From NCBI GenBank assembly GCA_024703855.1, contig CP087965.1, positions 2,224,001 through 2,288,000 on the forward strand: a stretch of DNA of 64,000 nt. The letters are read 5' to 3'. Source of the DNA: Polaromonas sp. P2-4. GTDB lineage: Bacteria > Pseudomonadota > Gammaproteobacteria > Burkholderiales > Burkholderiaceae_C. Position 1 is the first letter of the stretch. Each line of letters opens with the position of its first letter. This document shows, piece by piece, positions 8,095 to 17,336 of the stretch. The notes beneath the pieces were generated by a model. It made no database searches, had not been told where the DNA came from, and saw only the letters and a list, made by a program, of their open reading frames with translations. The translations under genes were made by a program, and so were the position numbers.

Positions 8095-9138
8095 TCAAGT
8101 CGGGGCGCCGGACTTCGCCGCAGCTGCGGCCTCGAGCTGTTCGTCTGCAAGATTACGCAGGTGGCGGCGCAGGCGCACCACGCCAATGTCATGCTGGTAC
8201 AGGTTTTCGTGCTGGTTCGCGTCGGGCTCCATTTGCTCCAGCATCACGCGGTCCTGCTCGAGCACCGCCCAGTGGCGGGCCTCCAGCCGGTTGCGGTACA
8301 GGAAGCGCCAGGTGTCACGCTGCCACGACGACACTTTGCGGCAGCGCCAGAAGAACGCCGCAGTCATGTTGCCGTCAATCGGAGTGGCACAGGCGATGAT
8401 TGCAAAGTTACCGCCGGGGCCGCCGGTCTTCGGATAAGGAATTTCCAGCCGCATCCAGTGAACGCCGGTGCTGCCCCATTCCGTCCAGTCGAAGTTGACG
8501 CCGCGCTGGCCGGTCTTTTCAAACACAAAACCCGTGTCGGTCGTGCGGATCTGGAAAGTGGCCTTGCTGTCGCCTTCGGCCATGGAGTGCGACTGCTTGT
8601 GCAGGAAAGTGCCGTGCATCGGGTCCATCACGTTGTCGAGCGCATAGCGATAGTCGCTCTTCCACTCGGCATAGCACAGGAAATGCGAATACTCCGGCGA
8701 GTTCAACTCCTCGGGCATGCTCATGGGCGGCGGCGTGTCGATGTTCACGTCGCTGTTGTAGAGGAAGATGGTGCCCCAGGCTTCCTGCACATGGAAAGAC
8801 AGCGCCGCGCGTGTGCCTTCGAGCTTGCAGCCCGGGCTTCCCGGCACCTTGGTCACGGTGCCATCGCAACGCACTTCGACACCGTGGTACGGGCAGGCGA
8901 GCCGGTCACCCAGCACCATACCCTGCGACAACGGCGCACCCCGGTGCGGGCAGTGATCTTCCAGCGCATGCAGTGTGCCAGCCGCGTCGCGCCACAGAGC
9001 AATCTTCTTGCCCAAGCGGCGCAATGAAACCGGACGCTCGCCGACAAAACCGGACGGGCAGATGGGATACCAGAGATCCTTCAGACCGTCCTTCAACAGC
9101 GCGTCAACTGGATCCTGGGTGAAAGTGATGGTGTTCAT
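8095..9138 (-). CDS. Rieske 2Fe-2S aromatic ring-hydroxylating oxygenase, catalytic subunit
   Basis: This is a mononuclear non-heme iron oxygenase of the phthalate-4,5-dioxygenase/vanillate-demethylase type. The Rieske ligands are CPHRG (about residue 45) and CPYHG (about 65). The catalytic iron motif is NVMDPMHGTFLH, giving the D-x2-H-x4-H pattern. Length is about 347 residues from ATG 9136-9138; a second ATG lies at 9142-9144. No small beta subunit is adjacent, which fits the single-subunit type that uses a PDR-like reductase. The substrate is unknown. It could be a hydroxylating dioxygenase, a monooxygenase or a demethylase. Confidence 0.92.
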   Translation of the reverse strand: MNTITFTQDPVDALLKDGLKDLWYPICPSGFVGERPVSLRRLGKKIALWRDAAGTLHALEDHCPHRGAPLSQGMVLGDRLACPYHGVEVRCDGTVTKVPGSPGCKLEGTRAALSFHVQEAWGTIFLYNSDVNIDTPPPMSMPEELNSPEYSHFLCYAEWKSDYRYALDNVMDPMHGTFLHKQSHSMAEGDSKATFQIRTTDTGFVFEKTGQRGVNFDWTEWGSTGVHWMRLEIPYPKTGGPGGNFAIIACATPIDGNMTAAFFWRCRKVSSWQRDTWRFLYRNRLEARHWAVLEQDRVMLEQMEPDANQHENLYQHDIGVVRLRRHLRNLADEQLEAAAAAKSGAPT

Positions 9139-9260
9139 GATCATGCCTTCCGACGAGCAGCGTCTAGGGAGGCATGGCCTTGCAGGCCGCACCGCTGCGA
9201 GACGCAGCGACTCTTCGTGCCGTCCAAGCCTGCGCAGGCAGGTTTGGAGCCGCGGCACTC

Positions 9261-9300
9261 AGCCCCCTTGGGGGGCAGTGAACGAATGTGAGCTTGGGGG
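9261..9300 (-). repeat. Degenerate single copy of the GCCCCCACG / CCCC(C/T)GAGGGG repeat
   Basis: Read on the minus strand it shows CCCCCAAGCTCACATTCG, then CACTGCCCCCCAAGGGGGCT. This matches the outline of the 84-bp repeat units at 6650-7071 with mismatches. It lies between the small HTH-like gene and the Rieske gene. Confidence 0.5.
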
Positions 9301-9314
9301 TTCATAGCATTTCC

Positions 9315-9540
9315 TTAGTAGCCGAGGCGGGCCATCAGGGCCTGGAAGCCCTGCTCAGTCCAAGGCTGGCCGTTCTCGCCGGACGGACCGGTACGGTTGA
9401 GGCTGGCCACCAGTTCAGGCAGCGTGTACGTGCCTTCCCCCGAAGGCGCGTTCGATGGCGTCGCCCAGCAGGTCTTCAAAGGTGGTGGGGGCACGCTCGC
9501 GTGCCTGGTGAGGGTCAAGATAGCGATCAGTTGACATCAT
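9315..9540 (-). CDS. Small recombinase-like HTH-domain protein (one frame break)
   Basis: A roughly 74-residue protein begins MMSTDRYLDPHQARERA at ATG 9538-9540 (or 9535-9537). The frame breaks in a C-run at about 9438, where one extra base is present. It resumes TYTLPELVASLNRTG and ends with WTEQGFQALMARLGY. The C-terminal half resembles the small 'recombinase-like' helix-turn-helix proteins encoded beside Rieske oxygenases. The role is unknown; it could be an assembly or regulatory accessory. It lies between the Bug receptor and oxygenase genes in the same direction. Confidence 0.6.
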
Positions 9541-9557
9541 GTGGTTCCCCTTTAAGA

Positions 9558-10538
9558 CTAATCAGCCTGAATGTCGAACTCTTTAATGATCTTGCCAAAA
9601 CGGGCGTGGTCGCCAGCATTGACCTGGGCCAGCCGCGATGGATCACCACCGGCCGGGAGCGCGCCAAAGGTAGCCATCTTGGACGCCACGTCGGGCATCT
9701 TCAGAATTTCGTTGAGATGGCTGTTGAGCGTTTTGACAATGTCGGCGGGCAAACCCTTGGGCCCGAACAGCCCCTGCCAGGCAGCGACGTTCACGTCTTT
9801 GTAGCCCAGCTCCGCCAGCGTCGGCACATTGGGTGCCAGCGTGGAGCGCTGTGGGTCTGCCACGGCGAGCGCCACCACCTTGCCGGTGGCGATGTGCGGT
9901 GCCACGGGGCCGTACGTGATGAAAGTCACAGGCACGTGGCCACCCAGCAAGTCATTGACCGCGGGCGCGACACCGCGGTAAGGCACGTGCGAAATCTTCA
10001 CGTGTGCAGACTTGTTGAACATCTCACCCAGAATATGCATCGGCGAACCGCTTCCAGGGCTGGCATAGGACAGCGTCTTGGCCTTGGACATAGCCACCAG
10101 TTCCTTGACATCCTTGGCGCCGGCGGCCGTGCTGGCCGCAATGAACAGCGGCTGGATGCTGGTCTGCACGATGGGGGTGAAGCCATTGAGTACGTCGTAG
10201 CTCGTCCCGGTGCCTGTCTTGAGCACCAGCGGCGCGATGGAAAACGTGCTGGGTGCGAGCAGCAAGGTATAGCCATCCGCCGGCGCCTTGGCTACGTAGG
10301 CGCTGCCGATGGTGCCGCTGGCGCCGGGACGGTTGTCCACGAGCACCGGCTGGCCCAGGCGGCTCGCCAGCTTTTCGGCATACAGGCGCGCCATGGCATC
10401 GGTGTCTCCGCCGGCGGGATAGGCCACGACCAGCGTGATGGGTTTGCTGGGATAGGCCTGTGCCATGGCACTGCCCGTGGACAGGACGGCACCCATGCAG
10501 GCAGCCATGGCGAATGCTTGACGACGTGTGAATTTCAT
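9558..10538 (-). CDS. Bug-family (TctC-like) periplasmic solute receptor
   Basis: This is a periplasmic binding protein of the tripartite tricarboxylate family, usually binding carboxylates. The N-terminal signal peptide is MKFTRRQAFAMAACMGAVLS...AMAQA. Family motifs follow: YPSKPITLVVAYPAGG, LVDNRPGASGTIG, APADGYTLLL, and HVPYRGVAPAVNDLLGGHV. The 326-residue frame is intact. No TctA/TctB membrane genes lie nearby. Its place inside the aromatic catabolic cluster suggests that the cluster's substrate is a carboxylated compound. Confidence 0.92.
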   Translation of the reverse strand: MKFTRRQAFAMAACMGAVLSTGSAMAQAYPSKPITLVVAYPAGGDTDAMARLYAEKLASRLGQPVLVDNRPGASGTIGSAYVAKAPADGYTLLLAPSTFSIAPLVLKTGTGTSYDVLNGFTPIVQTSIQPLFIAASTAAGAKDVKELVAMSKAKTLSYASPGSGSPMHILGEMFNKSAHVKISHVPYRGVAPAVNDLLGGHVPVTFITYGPVAPHIATGKVVALAVADPQRSTLAPNVPTLAELGYKDVNVAAWQGLFGPKGLPADIVKTLNSHLNEILKMPDVASKMATFGALPAGGDPSRLAQVNAGDHARFGKIIKEFDIQAD

Positions 10539-10714
10539 AATGGTTTCCTGAAACTAAAAATAAAACCCGGCATCACCGGAACTGAGGGGCAAAGCTTGGA
10601 TTGCGTCGGCATCGTCCGCAGACGGGCCGGCAACGGGAATTCGGTTCGGCGGGTCCCATGGCTCCAATGCCCGCCGGGCGTGATGATCAGGAGGAAGCAG
10701 GCATGTCGCATGAC

Positions 10715-11674
10715 TTACTTCCGGTCGGTAAGGAACTGGCCCTTGGGCGCCGCTGCACTCTTCTGGCGACGCGTGTTGCCATCAATACCGCCTTCGATCG
10801 CCCATTCGGCAAACACCGTGGGGCCGGGCTCGAAATCGCGCGGCTGCCAGTCGGCGGTGAGTTGGTCCTCGTCGGCGTAGTACTCAACCAGTGCGCCCGC
10901 CGGGTTGCGGAAATACCAGAAGTAAGCCGACGAGATCGGATGCCGGCCCGGGCCGAGCTGGGTTTCCCAGCCGCAGCGCGAGATGTGCATGCCGCCACCA
11001 AATACCTCGTGAATGTCGCGCACCGTGAACGCCACATGGTTCAGCGCGGAGTCGCCCGCAGGACGCTGCAGCAGAAAGATGTCGTGGTGACCCCCTTCGG
11101 GTGCACAGCGCAGGAAAGCACCGCGGCCCGGATAGTGGTCGGAAGCGGCAAAACCGAAGCTCTCCAGGTAGAAACGCTCACAGGCCACCACGTCTTTGAC
11201 GAAGAACACCACATGCCCCACTTCAATGGGCGTGGCGCGTTCGTAGGCCGGGCTGGGTTTGTTGATGCGATGCTTGCTGCTCCAGGTGTTGTGCTCGGCA
11301 CATTCCACATCGATCTGGCGTTTGCGCGTGACCTGCAGGCGCACTGACAGGCCGTTGGGATCGGTGCAGCCGATGCGGCCCGCTTCCTGCACAAAGCCGG
11401 GCTGCTGGCGGATGTTGTCGGCATAGCGCGCGAGATCGGCCTCGTTCTCCGCACCCCACACCACCTGGCGCAGCGTCGGCCCTGCTTCCATCGCGGGCGG
11501 CAGGCCGGCGCGGGTGCTGGCGGCCACAATCACGCGGCAGCCATTCAAGGTTTCAAAAACCAGTTGATCGGCCTCTTCGGTGACCAGGGACAGCCCCCAG
11601 TCCAGGAAGAAGCGGCGGCAGGTCGGCAGGTCGTCCGCGCCGTAGGTAATTTCGTCGATGCCCAGTACGCTCAT
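10715..11674 (-). CDS. Two-domain VOC / extradiol ring-cleavage dioxygenase-like protein
   Basis: Type I extradiol dioxygenases cleave catechols meta to the hydroxyls using Fe(II). The protein has two vicinal-oxygen-chelate modules. The first (SVLGIDEITYGADDLPTCRRFF) lacks a metal His, as usual. The second carries the expected ligands: His in GHVVFFVKD (about residue 150), His in LNHVAFTVRD (about 215) and Glu in ALVEYYAD (about 265). The start is ATG 11672-11674 and the frame is intact at 319 residues. Its position between an aldehyde dehydrogenase and a Bug receptor supports ring cleavage of the compound hydroxylated by the Rieske enzyme. Confidence 0.85.
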   Translation of the reverse strand: MSVLGIDEITYGADDLPTCRRFFLDWGLSLVTEEADQLVFETLNGCRVIVAASTRAGLPPAMEAGPTLRQVVWGAENEADLARYADNIRQQPGFVQEAGRIGCTDPNGLSVRLQVTRKRQIDVECAEHNTWSSKHRINKPSPAYERATPIEVGHVVFFVKDVVACERFYLESFGFAASDHYPGRGAFLRCAPEGGHHDIFLLQRPAGDSALNHVAFTVRDIHEVFGGGMHISRCGWETQLGPGRHPISSAYFWYFRNPAGALVEYYADEDQLTADWQPRDFEPGPTVFAEWAIEGGIDGNTRRQKSAAAPKGQFLTDRK

Positions 11675-11700
11675 GTGATGGCTCCTTGTGTTGCGCGGCT

Positions 11701-13188
11701 TTAGTTGGCCCACGCCAGCGGTTGTTCGTTAAGGCCCCAGTACAGGCTTTTTTGCTCCATGTACTGCAGGATTCCGAGGCGCCCCTTCTCGCGGCCCAGG
11801 CCGCTGTCACGCCAGCCGCCGAACGGCGTGGAGATGGAGAACTGCTTGTAGGTGTTGATCCACACCGTGCCGGCCTGCACCGCGCGGCCGATGCGCCAGG
11901 CGCGCTTGTAGTCGCGCGTCCAGATGCCGGCGGCCAGGGCGTAGAGGCTGTCGTTGGCCTGGGCCAGCAGGTCGTCCTCGTTGTCGAAAGGCATGGCCAC
12001 CAGCACGGGGCCAAAGATTTCCTGCTGGCAGATCTGGTCGGTGTTTTTGATGCCTTCCAGAATCGTGGGTGCGTAGTAATAGCCGCGCTCATACACAGCG
12101 CCTTGCGGCCGCACACCCCCGGTGCGCAGGTTCGCGCCTTCACTCAAGCCCAGTTCCACATAGCGCTCGACCGATTCGCGGTGCCTGGCCGTGATCAGCG
12201 GACCCATCTGGGTCCGCTCGTCGGCCGGGTCGCCCACGCGCAGCGCGGCGGTGCGCGTGGCCAGACGTTCCATGAATTCGCCATACAGCTTGCGCGCCAC
12301 AAAAAGACGCGACCCGGCGATGCAGGCCTCACCCGACGAGCTGAAAATGCCATACAGCACGCCGTTCACCGCGTGGTCAAGATCGGCGTCATCGAGCACC
12401 ATGGTGGCCGACTTGCCGCCCAGCTCCAGCGAGACCGGCATCATCTTGTCGGCCGCAATGTGGGCAATGTGCTTGCCGGTGCTGGTGCCGCCCGTGAACG
12501 ACACGCGCTTGACCAGCGGGTGCTTGGTGATGGCATCGCCGATAACGGAGCCTCGGCCCGGCAGCACGCTGATCAGGCCCTTGGGAACACCGGCTTCTTC
12601 GCAGATGGCGGCGAGTTCCAGCGCCATCAGCGGCGTCGCTTCGGCCGGCTTGATGACGACCGCGTTGCCCGCAGCGAGGGCCGGAGCCACCTTCTGCGCT
12701 TCGCTCGCAATTGGCGAGTTCCACGGCGTGATGGCCGCGACCACGCCCATGGGCTCGTACACGCTCATGGTCATGAAGTCGCCGCGTGACGGTGTGATGG
12801 TTTCTTCGAGCGTTTCGCAGGCGCTGGCGAAGAACTGGAAGGTGCCGGCGGCACTGGCCACCAAATTGCGCGTTTCTGTGATCGGCTTGCCGTTGTCCAG
12901 GCGCTGGCGCTGGGCCAGCGGCTCGGCACGCTCGCGGATCAGCGAGGCCACGCGGTACAGCACGGCAGCACGTTCGTGCGGTTTGCGTTGGGCCCAGCCG
13001 CTGGTGCGAAATGCCTGGTCGGCGCGCGCAATGGCTTCATCGACGTCGGCCAGACTGGGCGCGCGCAAACGGGCCACCACTTCACCCGTGGCCGGATACA
13101 GCGTGGCAGATTCGTCGCCGCCACCCAGGCGCATTTCGCCGCCGATGTTGATGGGAAGCAGCTCTTTCGATTCAGTGATGAGCGACAT
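11701..13188 (-). CDS. NAD(P)-dependent aldehyde dehydrogenase
   Basis: This is an ALDH-superfamily enzyme of 495 residues, intact, starting MSLITESKELLP. It shows the coenzyme-binding PWNSPIASEAQKVAPALAAG region and FTGGTSTGKHIA. The catalytic Glu is in LELGGKS and the catalytic Cys in SSSGEACIAGSR. The C-terminal EIFGPVLVAMPFD and GGWRDSGLGREKG are also typical. The substrate is probably an aromatic or semialdehyde intermediate of this cluster. It lies 12 bases downstream of the aspartate-dehydrogenase-like gene and is probably co-transcribed with it. Confidence 0.93.
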   Translation of the reverse strand: MSLITESKELLPINIGGEMRLGGGDESATLYPATGEVVARLRAPSLADVDEAIARADQAFRTSGWAQRKPHERAAVLYRVASLIRERAEPLAQRQRLDNGKPITETRNLVASAAGTFQFFASACETLEETITPSRGDFMTMSVYEPMGVVAAITPWNSPIASEAQKVAPALAAGNAVVIKPAEATPLMALELAAICEEAGVPKGLISVLPGRGSVIGDAITKHPLVKRVSFTGGTSTGKHIAHIAADKMMPVSLELGGKSATMVLDDADLDHAVNGVLYGIFSSSGEACIAGSRLFVARKLYGEFMERLATRTAALRVGDPADERTQMGPLITARHRESVERYVELGLSEGANLRTGGVRPQGAVYERGYYYAPTILEGIKNTDQICQQEIFGPVLVAMPFDNEDDLLAQANDSLYALAAGIWTRDYKRAWRIGRAVQAGTVWINTYKQFSISTPFGGWRDSGLGREKGRLGILQYMEQKSLYWGLNEQPLAWAN

Positions 13189-13200
13189 GGCAAGGGTTCC

Positions 13201-14005
13201 TCAGATGGCCAGCGCGCGGCCGCGGTTGAGCAGCGCACGCACCACGCTGTACACGGTCAGCGCGGAAGTTTTGGGATTGGCTGCCAGCGGCTTGCCGCGC
13301 ATGGTCAGCTCGAAGCAGCCAAAGGCGCCGTGGGCCTCGACGTGATGAACGTTCTCGGTCACAGCGGGATCGGCAAACAGCAGCACCCGGGTGCGCTGCA
13401 GGCCCAGGCCCGCAAATGACAGCGTCGCCGCCACGTTGGCGTTTTTGGGATAAAGCTGCGCGGCCAGCTCGGCGCTGCCGTCAAAAATGCAGCGCGCCGT
13501 GGTGAGGCCGTCGAGGTCGCAGTCAGCCTCGGCCGGCGTACCCTTCCACGCGCCGGGTGGTTTGCGGCCGGTGTAAACCACCGAGTCGAGCCCGCCCACG
13601 CGTGCCGCAGCCAGGGCGTCGATGCCGCCCATGGCGCCAGACAGCAGTTGCACCTGCGTGTTGCCGCGCCGTGCGGCCTGTTCCAGCAGCTGCGCCATGC
13701 CGGGGCGCGCTCAGCGCGCCGACGGAAGCGATGACGCAGGGGATGCCGCGCTCCAGCGCCGGCACCACATGCTCGGCAATCGCGCTGTGGCCGGCGCATT
13801 CGACGACCAGGTCCGGCGCGTCATCAGCGGCCAGCGCCTCCACCACACGGGCCTGCGGGGCCCAGCGGGCGACGGTGGCCTCGGTCCGGGCACGGGCATC
13901 GGACGCCGTGACCACGCGGTCCACCACCACATCGGGATCACCGTGCAGCAACTCCAGCACGCTGGCGCCAATCGCGCCGCAGCCAATCATCGCAACTTTG
14001 AGCAT
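13201..14005 (-). CDS. L-aspartate dehydrogenase-like NAD(P)-dependent oxidoreductase (one frame break)
   Basis: Members convert L-aspartate to iminoaspartate with NAD(P), and homologues occur in catabolic operons with unknown substrates. The N-terminal Rossmann fold starts [20 protein letters not shown] (ATG 14003-14005), followed by [16 protein letters not shown] and [12 protein letters not shown]. The frame breaks at about 13700-13712 and resumes [19 protein letters not shown]. The C-terminal aspartate-DH domain has [36 protein letters not shown] and [12 protein letters not shown]. Restored length is about 267 residues, as in NadX-type proteins. In this operon a role in amino or imino side-chain chemistry is inference. 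Confidence 0.82.
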
Positions 14006-14018
14006 GGCATCAGACCCT

Positions 14019-15700
14019 TCAGGCACTTACCGCGACCTTGGTCGGCGGGCCGGCAAACGCGGTTTTAAAGCTGCCGATGGAGAGCATGTCGATCTCCAGG
14101 ATGAAGGGGCCGTCCGCTGCGATGGCTTTGTCGAGACCGGCACCCAGGTCGGAAAGATTGCTCACGCGGGTGTGGCCCAGCTTCAAGGACGCACACAGTT
14201 GTGCGTAGTCCGGCGTATGCAGATCGACGTAGCAGCGGCGACCGCCGTACTGCGCGTCCTGGATGTTCTGGATCACGCCATACCGCTGGTCGTTCATGAG
14301 CACATACACCACGCTGGCCTTCTCCTGCACGGCCGTGGCGAGTTCTGCCCAGGTTCAAAATGAAGCCACCATCGCCCGACAGGCAGAAGGTTTTCCGGCC
14401 TGAGCCGGTGGCCGCAGAACCCACAGCCGCACCCACGCCCATGGCCAGACCCTGGCCGATGCCCCCGCCCAGCGCATGCACGCCGGCGCGCGGATCGAAG
14501 ATGTGCAGTTGGCGGTTGCCCCAGGTGCTGTTGGACACCGTGACGTCGCGCACCCAGTTGAAGTTGCGGCCGGCGACCTGCTGCAACTGGCTCACCAGTT
14601 CGGTGTAGGGGCCGAGGCCGTCGAGCAGGATTTTTTCGGCTGCTGCACGCGCGGCGCGCAGGTCCGTCATGAAGGCCGGGGCAATCGACAGGCGGCCTTC
14701 GAGGCGGTCGGCCAGGCCTTGCAGCACGAGCTCGGAGTCGCCGTTGACAAAGTAGTCCGTGGCATAGCAGCGGCCTTCGGCGGCCGGATCAACATCCACG
14801 CGGTACAGCGGGCGCGGCAGCTTGAGTTCGTATTTGAGGGTTTCGTTGCCCCGCAGGCGCGAACCCACAACCACCATGGCATCGCAGGACTGGTAGAAGT
14901 TTTCTACCGGCTTGTGCAGGTTGTAGGCACCGAGCGAGCGGGCATCGTCTTCGGCCACGATGCCGCGGCCCTGGGTGCTGGTGACCACACCCAGGCCCAT
15001 GGCCAAAAGGCGGGCCACTGCCGCGCCGGCATGGCGGGCGCCGCCGCCCAGCCACAGCAGCGGACGGCGAGCCTTGGCCAGGCGGTCGGCCAGCTCATCC
15101 AGCGCGCGCCATCGGCACCTGCGCTATCACGGGCAGTGGCCTGAGGTCCACCGGCATGGCAATCAGCGCGGCCTGGATATCGATGGGAATCTCCACGCTG
15201 ACCGGGCCGGTGGGGGCCGTCATGGCGGTCTGCACGGCCAGCTTGATGGTGCCGAGTGCGGTCTCGACGCTGCGCACACGGAACGCGGCCTTGGACACGG
15301 CCTTCAGCATGGTGAGCTGATCCGGTGCTTCGTGGATATACGACAGGTTCTGGTCGAGGTAAGGCGTTTCGATCTGCCCCGTGAGGTGCAACAGCGGCGT
15401 GCCGGCGGTGAGGGCCTCGACCATGGCACCTGCAGCATTGCCCGCGGCGGTGCCGGTACTCGTCAGGCACACGCCCAGGCTGCCCGTGGTGCGGGCGTAG
15501 GCGTCGGCCATGTTGGTGCCGCCGGCTTCACCGCGCGCCATCACGAAGCGGATCTTGCCGCGCTCGTTGAAGGCATCCAGGATCGGCATGTTGTGGATGG
15601 AAATGACCCCGAAGGCGGCCTTGACACCGCACTCCTCGAGGAAGGCGGCAATGGCGGCGCCGACCGTGATTTGATTCGGAATTTGATTGGGACTAAGCAT
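14019..15700 (-). CDS. Thiamine diphosphate-dependent enzyme, acetolactate synthase/benzoylformate decarboxylase family (two frame breaks)
   Basis: This is a three-domain ThDP enzyme performing C-C lyase, ligase or decarboxylase chemistry. The N-terminal Pyr domain has the activating Glu in VMARGEAGGTNMADAYAR. The middle domain (RPLLWLGGGARHAG; VVVGSRLRGNETLKYEL) follows a break at about 15100-15115. The PP domain has GDGGFILNLG and, after a break at about 14350, the metal-binding Asn in VLMNDQRYG. Restored length is about 560 residues. The ATG at 15698-15700 overlaps the SDR stop codon by 8 bases, suggesting translational coupling; a farther ATG lies at 15722-15724. A benzoylformate-like substrate is plausible here but unproved. 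Confidence 0.88.
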
Positions 15701-16487
15701 GACGGGAAAGGCCTCCAGAGACATCGATGTGACTGCCGGTTGTGTACGACGACAGCGGGGTTGCTAAAAAGAAAATGGCGCGTGCAGCCTCTTGCGGCAG
15801 TCCCAGACGGCCCATTGGGATCTGTTTGCGCGCGGCAAGCTCGCCGGTCCAGGCCGTCCAGTCAAGCGCGCGGTTTTCGCGGGCTTCAAAGCGGCGGCGC
15901 CATTGGCCCGACTCGATCAGGCCGACGAGGATGCCGTTCACGCGCACGCCGGTGGGGGCGAACTCGGTGGCCATGGAACGCACGAGATTCTTGATGCCGG
16001 CACGGGCCGCCGAGGTGGCCACCATGTGCGGCTCGGGCTGGGCAGCCAGCAGGGAGTTGACACAGACGATGGCAGGGCTCTGCTGGCGCTGCAGTTGCGG
16101 CAGGAAGGCGCGTGGGATAGATCACCGAGAAAAATTTCAGGTGCAGCTCCTCGGTCCAGGCGCTGTCTTCGGTATCGGCAAACGTTGAAACGCGGCCCTG
16201 GCCGGCGTTGTTGACCAGGATGGCGGCAGCCCCCAACTCACGCTCGCTGTCTGCGGCAAACCGCTGCATGTCAGCGGCGTCCAGCACGTTGCAGGGCGCG
16301 GCGAACAACCGGGCGTCGGGGAACTGCACACGCAGCTTCGCCTCGGCGTCACGCAGACGCTTTTCGTCGCGGCCGCAAAGGCCACGGCCGCGCCGCTTTG
16401 CAGCAACAGCTCAACCGTCGCCAGGCCAATGCCCGACGAGCCGCCGGTGACGACGGCCACGGTATGGTTCAAGTCAATCAGATTCAT
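15693..16487 (-). CDS. SDR-family protein with altered catalytic motif (two frame breaks)
   Basis: The start is ATG 16485-16487 (MNLIDLNHTVAVVTGGSSGIG, cofactor loop TGGSSGIG). The frame breaks at about 16365 and resumes PDARLFAAPCNVLDAADMQRF, then LVNNAGQGRVSTFAD. It breaks again at about 16105 and ends with VDVSGG-type SHIDVSGGLSRHA. In the active-site region the usual YxxxK reads TSAAR (MVATSAARAGIKNL), so both catalytic Tyr and Lys are replaced. Restored length is about 264 residues. It may be a binding or regulatory SDR, or use other chemistry. The stop overlaps the ThDP gene start. Confidence 0.85.
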
Positions 16488-16498
16488 CGTGGTAGCAG

Positions 16499-17336
16499 TC
16501 AGCGCAGGCGCAAGGTGACCACCGTGTTGGGGCTGTCGCTGCGCGGTTGGTAATTAAGGAGCCTGGACAACTCATCGGCCGAGGCGCGTACACGCTGCAC
16601 CATGTCGTCGATCAGTCCAGTTTCGATATGGGCTGACGGGATGGTGGTCCCCAGCGCAGCGACGATGCGATTGCTTTTCGTCGCGTACCGGGGCTGCAAT
16701 GGTGGAAATGCTGGCTTCGTAAAAGCCCTCGCCCATCACGTAGCCGCGTTGGCGATCCATTTCAAGCAGATTGAACAGTTCCAGCACGGTCTTGGGCGTG
16801 CTGCCGGAAAATGCTTCCAGGTGGTCTTCCGGGTAGAGAGCGCGCAATTCGGGCAGGGTCAGGTCCTGGAGCAACACCCGGCCCAGTACCGTCGCATGGG
16901 CCGGCAGGCGCGTGCCCACACGGACCGAGCTGGCGAAGGGCGTCGGCGGCGCGACCTTGGCCACATAGACGATCGAACGCCCATCCCTTACCACCAGATT
17001 GCACGAGTAGTGAATCTCGTCACACAGCCGCGCGAGCAATGGCTGACCCAGTTCGGTCAGCTCCAGCGAGGACAGGTATTCAAACCCCAGGCGCAATACC
17101 GCCATGCCAAGGCGGTACTCGCTGCTGCTGGCAGTCCGCTCGATGAAGCCCATGACCTCCAGCGTATTGAGCAAGCGAAAGATCGTGGAGCGCGGCAGGT
17201 CGAGCCGTCGCGCCAACTCGGGCGCGCTCAGCATGCGGCTGTCGCGGCTGAATTCGCCGAGCAGGCGCAAGCCGCGCTCCAGGGCGGGCACGATGTACTT
17301 GTCGTTGTTGTTTTCTTCGGCGATGTTGTCACTCAT
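16499..17336 (-). CDS. IclR-family transcriptional regulator (one frame break)
   Basis: IclR regulators have an N-terminal winged HTH and a C-terminal effector (GAF-like) domain, and control aromatic and glyoxylate catabolism. The protein starts MSDNIAEENNNDKYIVPALE. The HTH is MLSAPELARRLDLPRSTIFRLL and the effector domain includes RVGTRLPAHATVLGRVLL and GYVMGEGFYEASISTIAAP. The frame breaks at about 16675-16690 and resumes NRIVAALGTTIPSAHIE, ending VVTLRLR. Restored length is about 278 residues. It lies inside the operon and presumably acts on the promoter upstream of the first SDR gene, where a GTTTCAC palindrome occurs. Confidence 0.9.

Noticed and set aside
9288..10880. 530-residue plus-strand open frame
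   Set aside because: It is antisense to the Bug receptor and has no recognisable domain. It is a GC-rich shadow frame, as are several others of 200-380 residues (for example 2848-3717, 56564-57472, 5995-6921).
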